Below are positions 9,117-18,263 of a stretch of DNA of 64,000 nt, one piece after another. Under the pieces are notes generated by a model that was given only the letters and a program-made list of their open reading frames with translations, was not told where the DNA came from and searched no databases. The DNA lies in the NCBI RefSeq assembly GCF_016894385.1, contig NZ_CP069811.1, positions 1,216,501-1,280,500 on the forward strand. Reading direction: 5' to 3'. Position numbers and translations under genes: made by a program. The stretch is from Cupriavidus oxalaticus. GTDB taxonomy: Bacteria; Pseudomonadota; Gammaproteobacteria; Burkholderiales; Burkholderiaceae. Positions within the stretch are counted from its first letter, which is position 1. Every line of letters starts with the position of its first letter.

Positions 9117-9593
9117 ATGATGAAGCGATCCTGCACGATCCTGGCCGTGGCCGCCTGCGCGGCGGCCGCGGGCGGTGCGCATGCCGAGGAGATCGGCAGC
9201 GTCAGCACCAATTTCCGCATGACCGGCTCCGACAAGGTCGTGATCGAAGCCTATGACGACCCGCAGGTCGACGGCATCACCTGCTATGTGTCGCGTGCCC
9301 GCACCGGCGGCATCAAGGGCCAGCTGGGCATGGCGGAAGACCCGCCGGAAGCCTCGATCGCCTGCCGGCAGGTGGGCACCATCGCCTTCAAGGGGCCGCT
9401 GAAGCAGCAGGACCATGTCTTTTCCGAGCGCATGTCGGTGCTGTTCAAGACCCTGCATGTGGTGCGCGCGGTCGACCGCAAGCGCAATACGCTGGTCTAC
9501 CTGACCTATTCGGACCGCATCGTCAGCGGCAGCCCGCAGAACAGCGTGACCGCCGTGCCGGTGCCGGCCGGCACGGCGATTCCCGTCAAATAA
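9117..9593 (+). CDS. creA: CreA family protein
   Basis: 158 residues from the ATG at 9117 (a TTG at 9105 and the ATG at 9120 are also possible). A signal peptide ending GGAHAEE predicts periplasmic location. The mature part matches the CreA family pattern: [28 protein letters not shown], a [13 protein letters not shown] segment and a late [11 protein letters not shown]. The two Cys at TCYV and ACRQ probably pair. The molecular function of CreA is not known. It follows the thioesterase gene by 16 bp. Confidence 0.88.
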   Translation: MMKRSCTILAVAACAAAAGGAHAEEIGSVSTNFRMTGSDKVVIEAYDDPQVDGITCYVSRARTGGIKGQLGMAEDPPEASIACRQVGTIAFKGPLKQQDHVFSERMSVLFKTLHVVRAVDRKRNTLVYLTYSDRIVSGSPQNSVTAVPVPAGTAIPVK

Positions 9594-9609
9594 GGCGCTG
9601 CCGGCCCGG

Positions 9610-10452
9610 TCAGGGTGCCAGGGCCGCGGCTTCGGCCTGGCAATTGCCCGGCGCACGGGCGCCGGCGGCACGCGCCGCGGCCACTTCGCGGCGCGCCTGT
9701 TCAAGATCCGCGCGGAAGGTCGGATCGGCATGCAGGCGTGCCACGGTCGCCGCGGCCATCATGCGGCCTTCGTTGACGTCGCTCTGCCAGTGCACGTTGC
9801 ACACCACCCGGCTCTGGCCGAAGGCGCGCCCGCGCGCCAGGATGGCGTCCGCGCGGGCCGGTTCCACCTCGGCCAGGATCAGCGCCCAGGCCCAGCCGAT
9901 GGCGCTGTGGCCGGATGGATAGGATCCGTCCTTCTCCAGCTTGGCAGCGTCGTCTGGCGTGCACATCGCGGTCTTGTTGGCGACGAAGGGCCGCGTGCGC
10001 TGGTAGCGGTCCTTGGCGCCGTAGGTGGACAGGCCGGCATCGACCAGGCTGCGGCGCAGCAGGATATTCAGGTAAGGCGTGTCCTTGGCACTGACCGGGA
10101 CGCCCAGCGCACAAGAAAACGCGCTGGCCGCCTGCGGGAAGGTGAGCACGGCGTCGGTGGCGGCCACCTGCCAGCGAGGCGAGCCGCGCAGCGTGCCGGC
10201 CTGGCGCGCCGCATCGTCATCCAGCGCCTGCGCGGGCGAGCCCTGGGCCGGCGGGGCGGGCAGCAGCTTCAGGCTGTCGGGGCGCGCCTCGGCGGCCAGG
10301 TAGCCGGCCGGCACGCCCGGGCGGAATTCCGGCACCGCGGACAGATTGGTGCCGCCGGCCGCGCAGCCGGCCAGCAGCGCGGCGGCGGCCATGGCGGCGC
10401 CAAGGCGCAAGGGATTGGACAGGCTTGGTTCCCGCTTTGCTTGGTGCGTCAA
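9610..10452 (-). CDS. Class A non-specific acid phosphatase, lipoprotein (PAP2 superfamily)
   Basis: 280 residues. The start is a TTG at 10452 with aagga seven bases upstream. A lipobox LLAGC at about residues 26-30 indicates lipid anchoring rather than the free secretion usual for PhoN. The three phosphatase motifs are intact: KDRYQRTRP (about 142-150), GSYPSGHSAIGW (about 172-183, with the PSGH core) and SRVVCNVHWQSDVNEGR (about 213-229, with the catalytic His). The enzyme should cleave phosphomonoesters in the periplasm. It lies convergent with creA, 16 bp apart. Confidence 0.9.
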   Translation of the reverse strand: MTHQAKREPSLSNPLRLGAAMAAAALLAGCAAGGTNLSAVPEFRPGVPAGYLAAEARPDSLKLLPAPPAQGSPAQALDDDAARQAGTLRGSPRWQVAATDAVLTFPQAASAFSCALGVPVSAKDTPYLNILLRRSLVDAGLSTYGAKDRYQRTRPFVANKTAMCTPDDAAKLEKDGSYPSGHSAIGWAWALILAEVEPARADAILARGRAFGQSRVVCNVHWQSDVNEGRMMAAATVARLHADPTFRADLEQARREVAAARAAGARAPGNCQAEAAALAP

Positions 10453-10490
10453 TTCTTATTCCTTGTTGTGATGGTTTGCCCGCCGGCCGG

Positions 10491-12239
10491 TCAGGCCGCC
10501 GGGTCGAACAGCTTGCGCAGGTTCGACTTGAGGATCTTGCCATTGGCATTGCGCGGCAGCATCTCCTGGTACAGCAGGATGCGCACCGGCACCTTGAACG
10601 CCGCCAGCCGCTCGCGCACGAAATCCTGCAGTCCGGCTTCGGTTGCCTGCATGCCGGGTTTCAGGCTGACCACGGCGGCCGGTTCCTCGCCCAGCGTCTT
10701 GTGCGCGATGCCGACCACCGCTGCGTCCATCACCGCCGGATGTTCGTACAGCGTGCTTTCCACCTCGATGCAGTAGATGTTCTCGCCGCCGCGGATCAGC
10801 ATGTCCTTCATGCGGTCGACGATATAGACATAGCCTTCCTCGTCCATGCGCGCGATGTCACCGGTGCGCAGCCAGCCATCGACAAAGGTCTGCGCCGTGG
10901 CTTCGGGCTTGTTCCAGTAGCCGCGCACGACGTTGGCGCCGCGTACCAGCAGTTCGCCGGTCTCGCCCGGCGGCAGTGCCTGGCCGCCTCCGTCGACCAC
11001 CTTCATTTCGCCGATCGGCAGCGCCGGGCCGCTGCTGTCCGGGCGCAGCACGTATTCCTCGGCGCTGTGGCTGGTGAAAGTCGACGAGGTCTCGGTCATG
11101 CCCCAGCCGATGCCAGGCGCGGCCATGGGGAACACGTCGACGATGCGCCGCACCAGTTCGGGCGACGCCGGCGCGCCGCCGTAGTTGACGTTCTCCAGCG
11201 AAGACAGGTCGAAGCGCGTGCGCTCCGGATGCTCCAGGATCTGCCAGGCGATGGTGGGCACGCCGCCGGCGGCGGTGCAGCGCTCGCGCTCGATCAGCGC
11301 CATGCCGCGCAGTGTGTCCCAGCGGTGCATCAGCACGACCTTGCCGCCGGCAGCGAGCGCGCCGTTGAGCACCGCCATGCAGCCGGTGACATGGAAAAAC
11401 GGCACCGCCAGCAGCATGGCTTTCTGCGGCGCCGCGGGATCCGGCGCCGGAACCGGCTCGCCGCGGCGCAGCAGGTTGCGCAGCGGGCTGAAGCTGCCGG
11501 CGGCCGCGACGGTGGCGGCGTTGCGATGCGTGCCCAGCGCGCCCTTGGGTTTGCCGGTGGTGCCCGAGGTATAGAAGATGGTGGCATCGTCCTCCGGGTC
11601 GATCCCGACCTGCGGCGGCGATTGCTGCGGCAGCGCGGCCCAGTCGGCGCTGGTGCCGATCACGCTTTCGAGCGCGGCGACGCGGGCATCGCCGGTGGCC
11701 GCGCCGGTGCGCGAAACATAGACACGCTCCAGCGCCGGGCAGCCGGGCAGATGCTCGAGGATGCGGTCGAGCCGCTCGGCATCGACGATGGCCACACGGC
11801 TGCCGGAATCGGCCAGGCCATATTCCAGCTCGGCGCCGGTCCACCACGCGTTCAGCGGCGTCACGATCGCGCCCGCGAGCAGCGCGCCGTAGAACGCCAC
11901 CGGCCACTCCGGCAGGTTGCGCATCGCCAGCGCCACGCGGTCGCCCTTGCGCACGCCGTCGCGCACCAGCGCATGCGCCAGCGCGATGGCGGCGCGGCGG
12001 AAGGCATCGTAGGAAACGCGCTCGTCCTCGTAGACCACGAAGGTGCGCTCGCCGAAGGCACTGGTCGCGTGGAACAGGTCGCACAGCGTCGCGGGCGCGT
12101 GCTTCCAGACAGTGGTGGGGATGCCGCGGATCACGCGCGACTCGGTCTCGAACGGCGAGCCGGGCGCGGTCAGCCGGGCGTGGGCCTCGGCCAGGGACAT
12201 GACCGGCCAGGTGCCGGCCACTTGCGGATTGCTTGACAT
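10491..12239 (-). CDS. AMP-dependent acyl-CoA synthetase/ligase
   Basis: 582 residues of the ANL superfamily. It activates a carboxylic acid to the acyl-adenylate and then to the CoA thioester. Motifs: FYTSGTTGKPKGA (P-loop, about residue 210), GWGMTETSS (about 350), TGDIARMDEEGYVYIVDR (hinge region, about 455) and NANGKILK with the C-terminal catalytic Lys near 573. The ATG at 12239 has ggagg five bases upstream. The SDR gene lies 120 bp upstream on the same strand, and the pair probably serves degradation of one carboxylic acid. The substrate cannot be named. Confidence 0.88.
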   Translation of the reverse strand: MSSNPQVAGTWPVMSLAEAHARLTAPGSPFETESRVIRGIPTTVWKHAPATLCDLFHATSAFGERTFVVYEDERVSYDAFRRAAIALAHALVRDGVRKGDRVALAMRNLPEWPVAFYGALLAGAIVTPLNAWWTGAELEYGLADSGSRVAIVDAERLDRILEHLPGCPALERVYVSRTGAATGDARVAALESVIGTSADWAALPQQSPPQVGIDPEDDATIFYTSGTTGKPKGALGTHRNAATVAAAGSFSPLRNLLRRGEPVPAPDPAAPQKAMLLAVPFFHVTGCMAVLNGALAAGGKVVLMHRWDTLRGMALIERERCTAAGGVPTIAWQILEHPERTRFDLSSLENVNYGGAPASPELVRRIVDVFPMAAPGIGWGMTETSSTFTSHSAEEYVLRPDSSGPALPIGEMKVVDGGGQALPPGETGELLVRGANVVRGYWNKPEATAQTFVDGWLRTGDIARMDEEGYVYIVDRMKDMLIRGGENIYCIEVESTLYEHPAVMDAAVVGIAHKTLGEEPAAVVSLKPGMQATEAGLQDFVRERLAAFKVPVRILLYQEMLPRNANGKILKSNLRKLFDPAA

Positions 12240-12359
12240 GACTGCCTCCCGTAACTGCGCTGCAGGTTGAGGGCAATGCAAAGAAAGCGGCGTGCGCCGG
12301 ACAGGCCGGCGCACGCGCAACGCTTGCGTCAGAAGCTCAGGTACGACCCGGGATGCCGG

Positions 12360-13124
12360 TCAGATCGTCACGCCGCCATCGACCACCAGCGCCTGGCCGG
12401 TCATGAAGCTGCTGGCGGCGCAGGCCAGGTACACGGCCGCGCCGGCGATCTCGATGGGTTCGCCGATACGGCGCAGCGGCGCGCCCTGCGTGGACTGCTT
12501 GTAGCGCTCGGGGTCTTCCCACAGCGCGCGCGCGAAGTCGGTCTTGATCAGGCCCGGCGCAATGCAGTTGACGCGCACGTTGTGCGGCCCGAATTCGACC
12601 GCGAGGTTGCGCGCCAGCTGGAAATCGGCGGCCTTGGAGATGTTGTACACGCCGATGGTCGGCGAGCCGCGCAGGCCGCCGATCGACGACACGATGATGA
12701 TCGAGCCGTCCTTGCGGTCGATCATCTGCGGCGCCACCATCTGGATCAGCCAGTGGTTGGAGATGACGTTGTTGTCCAGCACCTTGCGGAACTGGTCGTC
12801 CGAGACGCCGCCCATCGGCCCGTAGTACGGGTTGGACGCGGCATTGCAGACCAGCACGTCGATCCTGCCGAAGGTGCGGTTGGTTTCGTCGACCAGATGC
12901 TGCAGGTCTTCCTTCGACGAGATATTGGCGGGCACCGCGATGGCGGTGCCGGCGCCATGGCGTGCATTGAGGGCATCAACCACTTCCTGGCAGGCCTCGG
13001 CCTTGCGCGAAGAAATCACTACCTTGGCGCCCTGGACAGCCATCTGCTCGGCGATGGCGCGGCCGATGCCGCGCGAGGAGCCGGTGACGATGGCAACCTT
13101 GCCCGTCAGATCGAACAATGACAT
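12360..13124 (-). CDS. Short-chain dehydrogenase/reductase
   Basis: 254 residues, a classical SDR. The cofactor loop is TGSSRGIGRA (residues 14-23), the structural motif is NAAS (about 95), and the catalytic Ser is in SSIGG with YNISK supplying Tyr and Lys (about 160-164). The C-terminus VVDGGVTI is typical of FabG-like enzymes. The residue after the second beta strand is SSRK, which favours NADP(H). It is first in a likely two-gene operon with the CoA ligase at 10491-12239. The start has ggag upstream. Confidence 0.9.
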   Translation of the reverse strand: MSLFDLTGKVAIVTGSSRGIGRAIAEQMAVQGAKVVISSRKAEACQEVVDALNARHGAGTAIAVPANISSKEDLQHLVDETNRTFGRIDVLVCNAASNPYYGPMGGVSDDQFRKVLDNNVISNHWLIQMVAPQMIDRKDGSIIIVSSIGGLRGSPTIGVYNISKAADFQLARNLAVEFGPHNVRVNCIAPGLIKTDFARALWEDPERYKQSTQGAPLRRIGEPIEIAGAAVYLACAASSFMTGQALVVDGGVTI

Positions 13125-13194
13125 GGAGTCTCCTGTATAGCTGCGCCGGCGTCAGCGGCCGGCTTCATGCAGGCGGCGGATCTGCCGCGCTGTG

Positions 13195-13232
13195 GTCCTG
13201 GCGATGCGGCGCAAGCGCTGCATCGCCAGGAC
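13195..13232. repeat. Perfect 13-bp inverted repeat
   Basis: gtcctggcgatgc (13195-13207) and gcatcgccaggac (13220-13232) around a 12-bp loop that is itself partly self-complementary (gcgc..gcgc). It lies in the 268-bp gap between the SDR gene and the convergent-side end of the N-acetyltransferase gene. There is no T-run on either side, so it may be an operator or a structured RNA end. Confidence 0.7.
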
Positions 13233-13392
13233 ATTATGGTGGTGCCGCGGCGGCCGAGTCCACAGCGCCGCGGCCCGGATGGCGGCCATATCAGCATTCT
13301 TTCTGCGGGCAATGCGCGGCGTGCATGGAGGTCTGGTGCAGCGCGGCACGGCAACACTGCAAGGTGGCGCGCACGCCGCGCGTTTCATGCGG

Positions 13393-14250
13393 TCATGCGT
13401 GCGCGCTAGCCGCGAGCAAGGGCGGCAGCGCGGCCATCAGTCCGTGCCGCAGGGCATCGTCGAGCCGTATGCCGAAGCGTTCGTCCAGGACCTGCACCAC
13501 GGCTTCTGGCGTTTCCAGCCGCTGGCGCCGCACGCTGCCGTCCGGCGCGCGTTCGCCCAGGTCGCCATCGGCCAGCGTCACGCGCGTGCCGCCAACGGTG
13601 CGCGCGGCCGTCAGCCGGCGCAGGAACACGCTGTCCGGATGCGTCGAGACATACCAGTTGCGCGGCCCGAAATCGATCCATGGCTGCGGCGTCAGGTCGA
13701 AGCGGTAGACCTTGATCCAGCCCGCAACGCCGCGCGCCTCCAGGTCAAAGCTGTGGAACGCGCTGCCGGCGGCTTCCGGCGGGGAGCTGGCGAGCCGGTA
13801 GGGGAAGTCGTCGTCGGCAGGTGCGGACAGCGCCATTGCGCGGAACGGCGTGGGTCCGCCGAAGCCGACGTCGGCGAGATAGCTGCGATGCGCCACTTCC
13901 ACGCGCAGCAGCATATGCGATGCCACGGTCTCGACCCCATCGGGCACGCCCCAGCGCACGCGCGCGGCCAGCGGCGTCACGCTGAAGCCGAAGGCCCCCA
14001 GCGCTGCCGCCAGCAGCGTATTGAGTTCGAAGCAGTAGCCGCCGCGCCCGCGCGTGACCAGCTTGTCGAAGACGGCGTCGAGATCGATGCTGACCGGCCG
14101 CCGCAGCAGCGGATCGATGTTCTCGAACGGAATGCTGGCCAATTGCGCGCCGAGCACGGCGTCGAGCGCCTCCAGCGTGGGCGAGGGCGGGGCGGCGATG
14201 CCCAGCCGCGCGCAATAGGCATCGAGTTGGGCGGCATCGAGTGTGATCAT
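13393..14250 (-). CDS. Arylamine N-acetyltransferase
   Basis: 285 residues. The Cys-His-Asp triad of the NAT family is visible: RGGYCFELN (Cys near residue 71), ASHMLLRV (His near 109) and YLADVGFGG (Asp near 124). It transfers acetyl from acetyl-CoA to arylamines or hydrazines. The ATG at 14250 is preferred to the TTG at 14259 because the ggag lies too close to the TTG. The gene runs in the same direction as the Crp-type regulator 27 bp upstream, suggesting one transcript. Confidence 0.92.
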   Translation of the reverse strand: MITLDAAQLDAYCARLGIAAPPSPTLEALDAVLGAQLASIPFENIDPLLRRPVSIDLDAVFDKLVTRGRGGYCFELNTLLAAALGAFGFSVTPLAARVRWGVPDGVETVASHMLLRVEVAHRSYLADVGFGGPTPFRAMALSAPADDDFPYRLASSPPEAAGSAFHSFDLEARGVAGWIKVYRFDLTPQPWIDFGPRNWYVSTHPDSVFLRRLTAARTVGGTRVTLADGDLGERAPDGSVRRQRLETPEAVVQVLDERFGIRLDDALRHGLMAALPPLLAASAHA

Positions 14251-14277
14251 GGCAGGCAAGGCTCCCCGGTGGTGGAT

Positions 14278-15003
14278 TCAGTCGAGCGCTTCCAGCGCGG
14301 CCAGGTCGAGCAGCTCGATGCCGCCGTATTCCAGCCGCAGCAAGCCGCGCGCTTCGAGTTCGCGCAGGGCGTGATTGACGGTCTGGCGCGACAGCCCGAG
14401 CATCTGCGCCAGCTGTTCCTGCGGGATGCGCACGCGCAGCACCGCGTCGGCATGCGCCGGCAGGTTGCCGTAGCCATGCGCGATCGCCGCCAGGCGCCGG
14501 GCAATGCGTGCCGCGGGCGGCAACAGCTGCGTTTCCTCGACATAGTCGAAAGCCTGGCGCGTCTTTGCCGCAAGCAGCCGGCCGAACGCCTGCCACCAAG
14601 CCGGATGCTGCGCGAGGCGCCGCTCCAGCGGCGCGCGCGGCACGTGCCACAGCGTTGCGGCGCTGACTGCGCGCGCGTCGTGCGTGCGCGGCAGGCGGTC
14701 GAACAGGCAGATCTCGCCGAACCAGGTGCCGGGCTCGAGCAGCCCCAGCAACGCCGCCTTGCCCGATTCGCCGCTGGCATGGATCTGCACGGTGCCGCTG
14801 GCCACGCAGTACAGGCCGTCGAAGCGGTCGCCACGGGCAAACAGCGTCTGGCCGGGCACCAGCCGGCGCAGGCAGCCGTCGTCGAGCAGCGCCTGGCGCA
14901 ACGCCGGCGGCAGCTGGCTGAACCAGGCACCGGCGCGCACCGCGGCCAGCGGGTCGTCATCCGGCAGCGGGGCGCGGCGGTGCGGCGGGGGCGCGGATTC
15001 CAT
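14278..15003 (-). CDS. Crp/Fnr-family transcriptional regulator
   Basis: 241 residues. A cyclic-nucleotide-binding fold covers about residues 25-140 (FDGLYCVASGTVQI, GTWFGEICLFDRLPRTHDA). A C-terminal HTH_CRP winged helix follows, with recognition helix LGLSRQTVNHALRELEARG near residue 205. No Cys cluster for an Fe-S cofactor is seen, so it is not FNR-like. Ligand and targets are unknown; the adjacent N-acetyltransferase gene is an obvious candidate. The start ATG at 15003 has ggag nearby. Confidence 0.88.
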   Translation of the reverse strand: MESAPPPHRRAPLPDDDPLAAVRAGAWFSQLPPALRQALLDDGCLRRLVPGQTLFARGDRFDGLYCVASGTVQIHASGESGKAALLGLLEPGTWFGEICLFDRLPRTHDARAVSAATLWHVPRAPLERRLAQHPAWWQAFGRLLAAKTRQAFDYVEETQLLPPAARIARRLAAIAHGYGNLPAHADAVLRVRIPQEQLAQMLGLSRQTVNHALRELEARGLLRLEYGGIELLDLAALEALD

Positions 15004-15176
15004 GACGGTCTCCTGTTGGGGCGAAAGGTCGTCAAAGCCGGTGTGCCGGCGGATTGTCAAAAACCAGACAGACCCGCCGGTACGCGCCCACTACTATAAA
15101 TCCACATCGCGACCCGAGCGCGGACAGCAGCAGGCGGCAGCTTCCGCGCATGCCTGCGCACACAAGGAGACGTCCC

Positions 15177-15674
15177 GTGAAAACCCTGATCGAGCACCTG
15201 GCCAACTACGCCGCCTACCACCGTGATCCGCGCAATATCGTCACCCATTTCATCGGCATCCCGATGATCGTGCTGGCGGTGACCACGCTGCTGGCGCGTC
15301 CGGCCATGCCGCTGGGCGACGGCTCCGCCCACCTGACGCCGGCGATGCTGCTGTATATCCTGTCGTGCCTGTTCTACCTGCGCCTGTCGCTGGGCTTCGG
15401 CGTGGTGATGGCGTCGATCCTGGCGCTGTTCCTCTATGCCGGGGCGCACATCGCCGCCATGCCGACCGCTGCGTGGCTGGCCATCGGCCTCGGCCTGTTC
15501 GTGGCGGGGTGGATTATCCAGTTCATCGGCCATTACTATGAAGGGCGCAAGCCGGCGTTTGTCGACGACCTGGCGGGCCTGCTGATCGGCCCGCTGTTCC
15601 TGGTCGCCGAGACCGCCTTCGCGCTGGGACTGGCGCGCGACACGCGCGACGCGATGGCGGCACGCGCGCACTGA
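15177..15674 (+). CDS. Mpo1/DUF962-like integral membrane protein
   Basis: 165 residues. The start is a GTG at 15177, chosen because aaggaga sits six bases upstream and the protein then begins with the family's opening YAAYHRDPRNIVTHFIGIP. There are four to five hydrophobic helices. The later QFIGHYYEGRKPAFVDD motif carries the conserved His and acidic residues. The yeast relative Mpo1 is an Fe(II) dioxygenase of fatty-acid alpha-oxidation; in bacteria the role is not established. It is divergent from the Crp-type regulator gene. Confidence 0.85.
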   Translation: MKTLIEHLANYAAYHRDPRNIVTHFIGIPMIVLAVTTLLARPAMPLGDGSAHLTPAMLLYILSCLFYLRLSLGFGVVMASILALFLYAGAHIAAMPTAAWLAIGLGLFVAGWIIQFIGHYYEGRKPAFVDDLAGLLIGPLFLVAETAFALGLARDTRDAMAARAH

Positions 15675-15693
15675 CAGGAGAATTCGACGGGCG

Positions 15694-17034
15694 TCAGGGC
15701 AGGCCCGCCGGCAGCCGCAGCCGCGCCGACAGTCCCCCCAGGGGACTGGTCGCCAGCGCCAGGCTGCCTTCGTACATGGCGGCGATCTCGGTGACGATCG
15801 CCAGGCCCAGCCCGCTGCCGGCAGCCGCCTCGTCCAGCCTGCCGAAGCGGGCGGCGGCCAGTTCGCGCACCTCGGGCGGCATGCCCGGGCCGTCGTCCTC
15901 GACCAGGATTTCCAGTTCCCCGCCGGCCTCGCGCAGCGTGATGTGCACGCGCGTGCGCGCCCACTGGCAGGCGTTGTCCAGCAGGTTGCCGAGCATCTCG
16001 ACCAGGTCCTGCCGGTCGCCGGCAAAATGGCCGTTGCCTTCGACTTCCAGCGCCAGCGCGCGCGCGGCATGCAGCCGCGACAGTGCCCGCACCAGCTCGC
16101 GCACGGCGGGCCCGGCCTCGGTACGCATGCCGCGCGCGCCTGCCGCGCCCGCGGCACGGGCGCGCGCCAGATGGCGGTCGACCTGGCGGCGCATCGCTTC
16201 CACCTGCGCGGCGACGGCCGAGGCGGCGCTGCCCGGTAGCGCCGCGGACTCATTGGCCAGCACCGCCAGCGGCGTCTTGACCGCATGCGCAAGGTCAGCC
16301 GCCTGGCGGCGCGAGCGCTCCAGCGCCTGCGCGTTGCGCGCCAGCAGCGCGTTGATTTCGCTGACCAGCGGTTCCACCTCCGTCGGCCAGTCGCCGCCCA
16401 GGCGCGCCTCGCGGCGCGACTGCATCGTTGCCAGCGCGCGCCGCAGCCGTGCCAGCGGCGCCAGGCCGAATTTCACCTGTGCCGCCACGGCAAGCATCAG
16501 GCCCAGCCCCAGCGCGGTCAGCGACCACGCCAGCATGCGGTTGAAGCTGCGCCGGGCGGCGCGCAGTTCGGTGCGGTCCAGCGCGACCGAGACTTCTACC
16601 GGGGTATCCGCCGAGGCCAGCACCAGGCGGCGCGATACCACCAGCAGCGACTGATCGTTGGGACCGGGGCGCACTTCGGCCTGTGTGCCGGCCAGGCGCC
16701 GCTCCACTGCCGCCGGCATTTCGGTGTCCCACAGCGAGCGCGAGCGCAGCAATGCGCCCGGCGCGCGCGCCTGCCAGTAGGCGCCGGAGTAAGGCAATTC
16801 ATAACGGGGATCGGCGGGGGCGCGCGTCAGCACCAGCTTGCCGCTGGCACTCCAGTCCAGCGCGGCGGCCAGGCTGGCCAGCTGGTGGTCGAGCTGGCGC
16901 ACATAGGTATCGTTGACATGGCGCTCGAACAGGGTCGACAGCAGCCAGCCGCTGCCGCCCAGCGCCGCGGCCAGCCAGATCGCGGCCAGCGCCAGCAGGC
17001 GCAGCGCAAGCGAACGGCGCAGGCGGGCGGGCAT
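15694..17034 (-). CDS. Sensor histidine kinase, PhoQ-like
   Basis: 446 residues. Two membrane helices (about 8-30 and 170-190) frame a periplasmic sensor domain of about 140 residues. Next come a HAMP-like linker, an H-box in LAHAVKTPLAVLA (PhoQ-type xxHxxKTPL rather than HELRTPL), an N-box NLLDNACQWAR, and G-boxes DDGPGM and GSGLGLAIV. Its ATG directly abuts the response-regulator stop (no intervening base), so translation is probably coupled. The gene order PepSY protein, regulator, kinase is common for PhoPQ-like systems sensing divalent cations or envelope stress. Confidence 0.9.
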   Translation of the reverse strand: MPARLRRSLALRLLALAAIWLAAALGGSGWLLSTLFERHVNDTYVRQLDHQLASLAAALDWSASGKLVLTRAPADPRYELPYSGAYWQARAPGALLRSRSLWDTEMPAAVERRLAGTQAEVRPGPNDQSLLVVSRRLVLASADTPVEVSVALDRTELRAARRSFNRMLAWSLTALGLGLMLAVAAQVKFGLAPLARLRRALATMQSRREARLGGDWPTEVEPLVSEINALLARNAQALERSRRQAADLAHAVKTPLAVLANESAALPGSAASAVAAQVEAMRRQVDRHLARARAAGAAGARGMRTEAGPAVRELVRALSRLHAARALALEVEGNGHFAGDRQDLVEMLGNLLDNACQWARTRVHITLREAGGELEILVEDDGPGMPPEVRELAAARFGRLDEAAAGSGLGLAIVTEIAAMYEGSLALATSPLGGLSARLRLPAGLP

Positions 17035-17733
17035 CTACGCGCGGGTCGAAGGCGCGTCGGCGTTGCCGGGGCCCGGCGGCGGCCGCAGCCGGTAACCCTG
17101 GCCGCGCACCGTCTCGATCACGTCCACGCCCAGCTTGCGCCGCAGCCGGCCGACGAAGACCTCGATGGTATTGCTGTCGCGGTCGAAATCCTGGGCGTAG
17201 ATGTGTTCGGTCAGCGCGGTCTTGCTGACGATCGCGCCCGGGTGGTGCATCAGGTAGTCCAGCACGCGGAATTCATGCGAGGTCAGCACCACCGTCGCGC
17301 CGTCGACGGAGACGGTGCCGGCGCGCGGGTTCATCCGCACCGGCCCGCATTGCAGCTCCGGCACGGCCATGCCGTGCGCGCGCCGGATCAGCGCGCGGAT
17401 CCGCGCCAGCAGTTCTTCCATGCGGAACGGCTTGGCCAGGTAGTCGTCGGCGCCCGCGTCGATGCCTTCGACCTTTTCGGTCCAGCTGTCGCGCGCGGTC
17501 AGGATCAGTACCGGCACATTGACTTGCGCGGAGCGCCAGCGTCGCAGCACGGTCAGGCCGTCGAGCCGGGGCAGGCCCAGATCCAGGATGACGGCGTCGT
17601 ACGGTTCGTGCTCGCCCAGGTGGCAGGCATCGATGCCGTCGGTGGCGACGTCGACCGCGTAGCCCGCGTCGGCCAGGCTGGCCCGGACCTGCGCGGCCAG
17701 GGCAGCTTCGTCTTCAACCAGCAGGATGCGCAT
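17035..17733 (-). CDS. OmpR/PhoP-family response regulator
   Basis: 232 residues. The receiver has the full acid pocket (LLVEDE), phospho-Asp in DAVILDLGLP (about residue 51) and Lys in AKPF (about 102). The C-terminal winged-helix DNA-binding domain ends with TVRGQGYRL. Partner of the kinase encoded immediately downstream. The PepSY gene lies 59 bp upstream and is probably in the same operon. Confidence 0.92.
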   Translation of the reverse strand: MRILLVEDEAALAAQVRASLADAGYAVDVATDGIDACHLGEHEPYDAVILDLGLPRLDGLTVLRRWRSAQVNVPVLILTARDSWTEKVEGIDAGADDYLAKPFRMEELLARIRALIRRAHGMAVPELQCGPVRMNPRAGTVSVDGATVVLTSHEFRVLDYLMHHPGAIVSKTALTEHIYAQDFDRDSNTIEVFVGRLRRKLGVDVIETVRGQGYRLRPPPGPGNADAPSTRA

Positions 17734-17772
17734 CAGTGTCTTCCGGTGGGCAGGTTGGCGGCCGGCGCGCGC

Positions 17773-17812
17773 TCACGGCTTCTTGCGCGCCCTCACGGCT
17801 TCTTGCGCGCCT
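17773..17812. repeat. 20-bp tandem duplication at the 3' end of the PepSY gene
   Basis: Two adjacent units, tcacggcttcttgcgcgcc plus one base, at 17773-17792 and 17793-17812 (19 of 20 identical). The right copy encodes the last codons and stop of the PepSY protein; the left copy is an untranslated duplicate just downstream. Confidence 0.9.
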
Positions 17813-18155
17813 CTTCCAGGCCGCGGCCCTTGGCCTTGATCAGCGCGGCCGTGCGCGCATCGTATTCGAGCTTGGCCACCGAGCCGCCGGGCAGCAGCAG
17901 CTTGACTTCGTATTGCCAGATGCCGTCGTCGCGGTCCAGCTCGACGCCGATCACGTCGCCGGCATACTGGCGCGAGACGGTCTCGAGGATGCGCGACAGC
18001 GGCAGGATTTCGCCCGACTGCACCGCGGCGCGGGCTCGGTCTGCATCCTTGTCGGCATGCGCCGCAGGCATGGCCGCGAGCGCCAGCAGCGCAGCCAGTG
18101 CGGCAGCGGACAGCAGGCGGGCAGCGCGCGGCAGCGGCGCAGGAACATGCTTCAT
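17793..18155 (-). CDS. PepSY-domain periplasmic protein
   Basis: 120 residues. A signal peptide ends MPAAHADKD. One PepSY domain covers about residues 45-115 (EILPLSRILETVSRQY, GVELDRDDGIWQYEVKLL, LEYDARTAALI). PepSY proteins of this size commonly precede PhoPQ-like two-component genes and may modulate the sensor in the periplasm; that role is inferred from context. It is divergent from the small protein at 18264-18503. Confidence 0.88.
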   Translation of the reverse strand: MKHVPAPLPRAARLLSAAALAALLALAAMPAAHADKDADRARAAVQSGEILPLSRILETVSRQYAGDVIGVELDRDDGIWQYEVKLLLPGGSVAKLEYDARTAALIKAKGRGLEEARKKP

Positions 18156-18263
18156 GGCCCGAAGTTTGCATCAAAAAGCCTGAACGCGGGCTGAACGAAA
18201 CGCTCAGCCCGGGTTCAGACGGCGCTGCCGACAATGCCCTCATCCCATTCAAGGAACCCGGAC

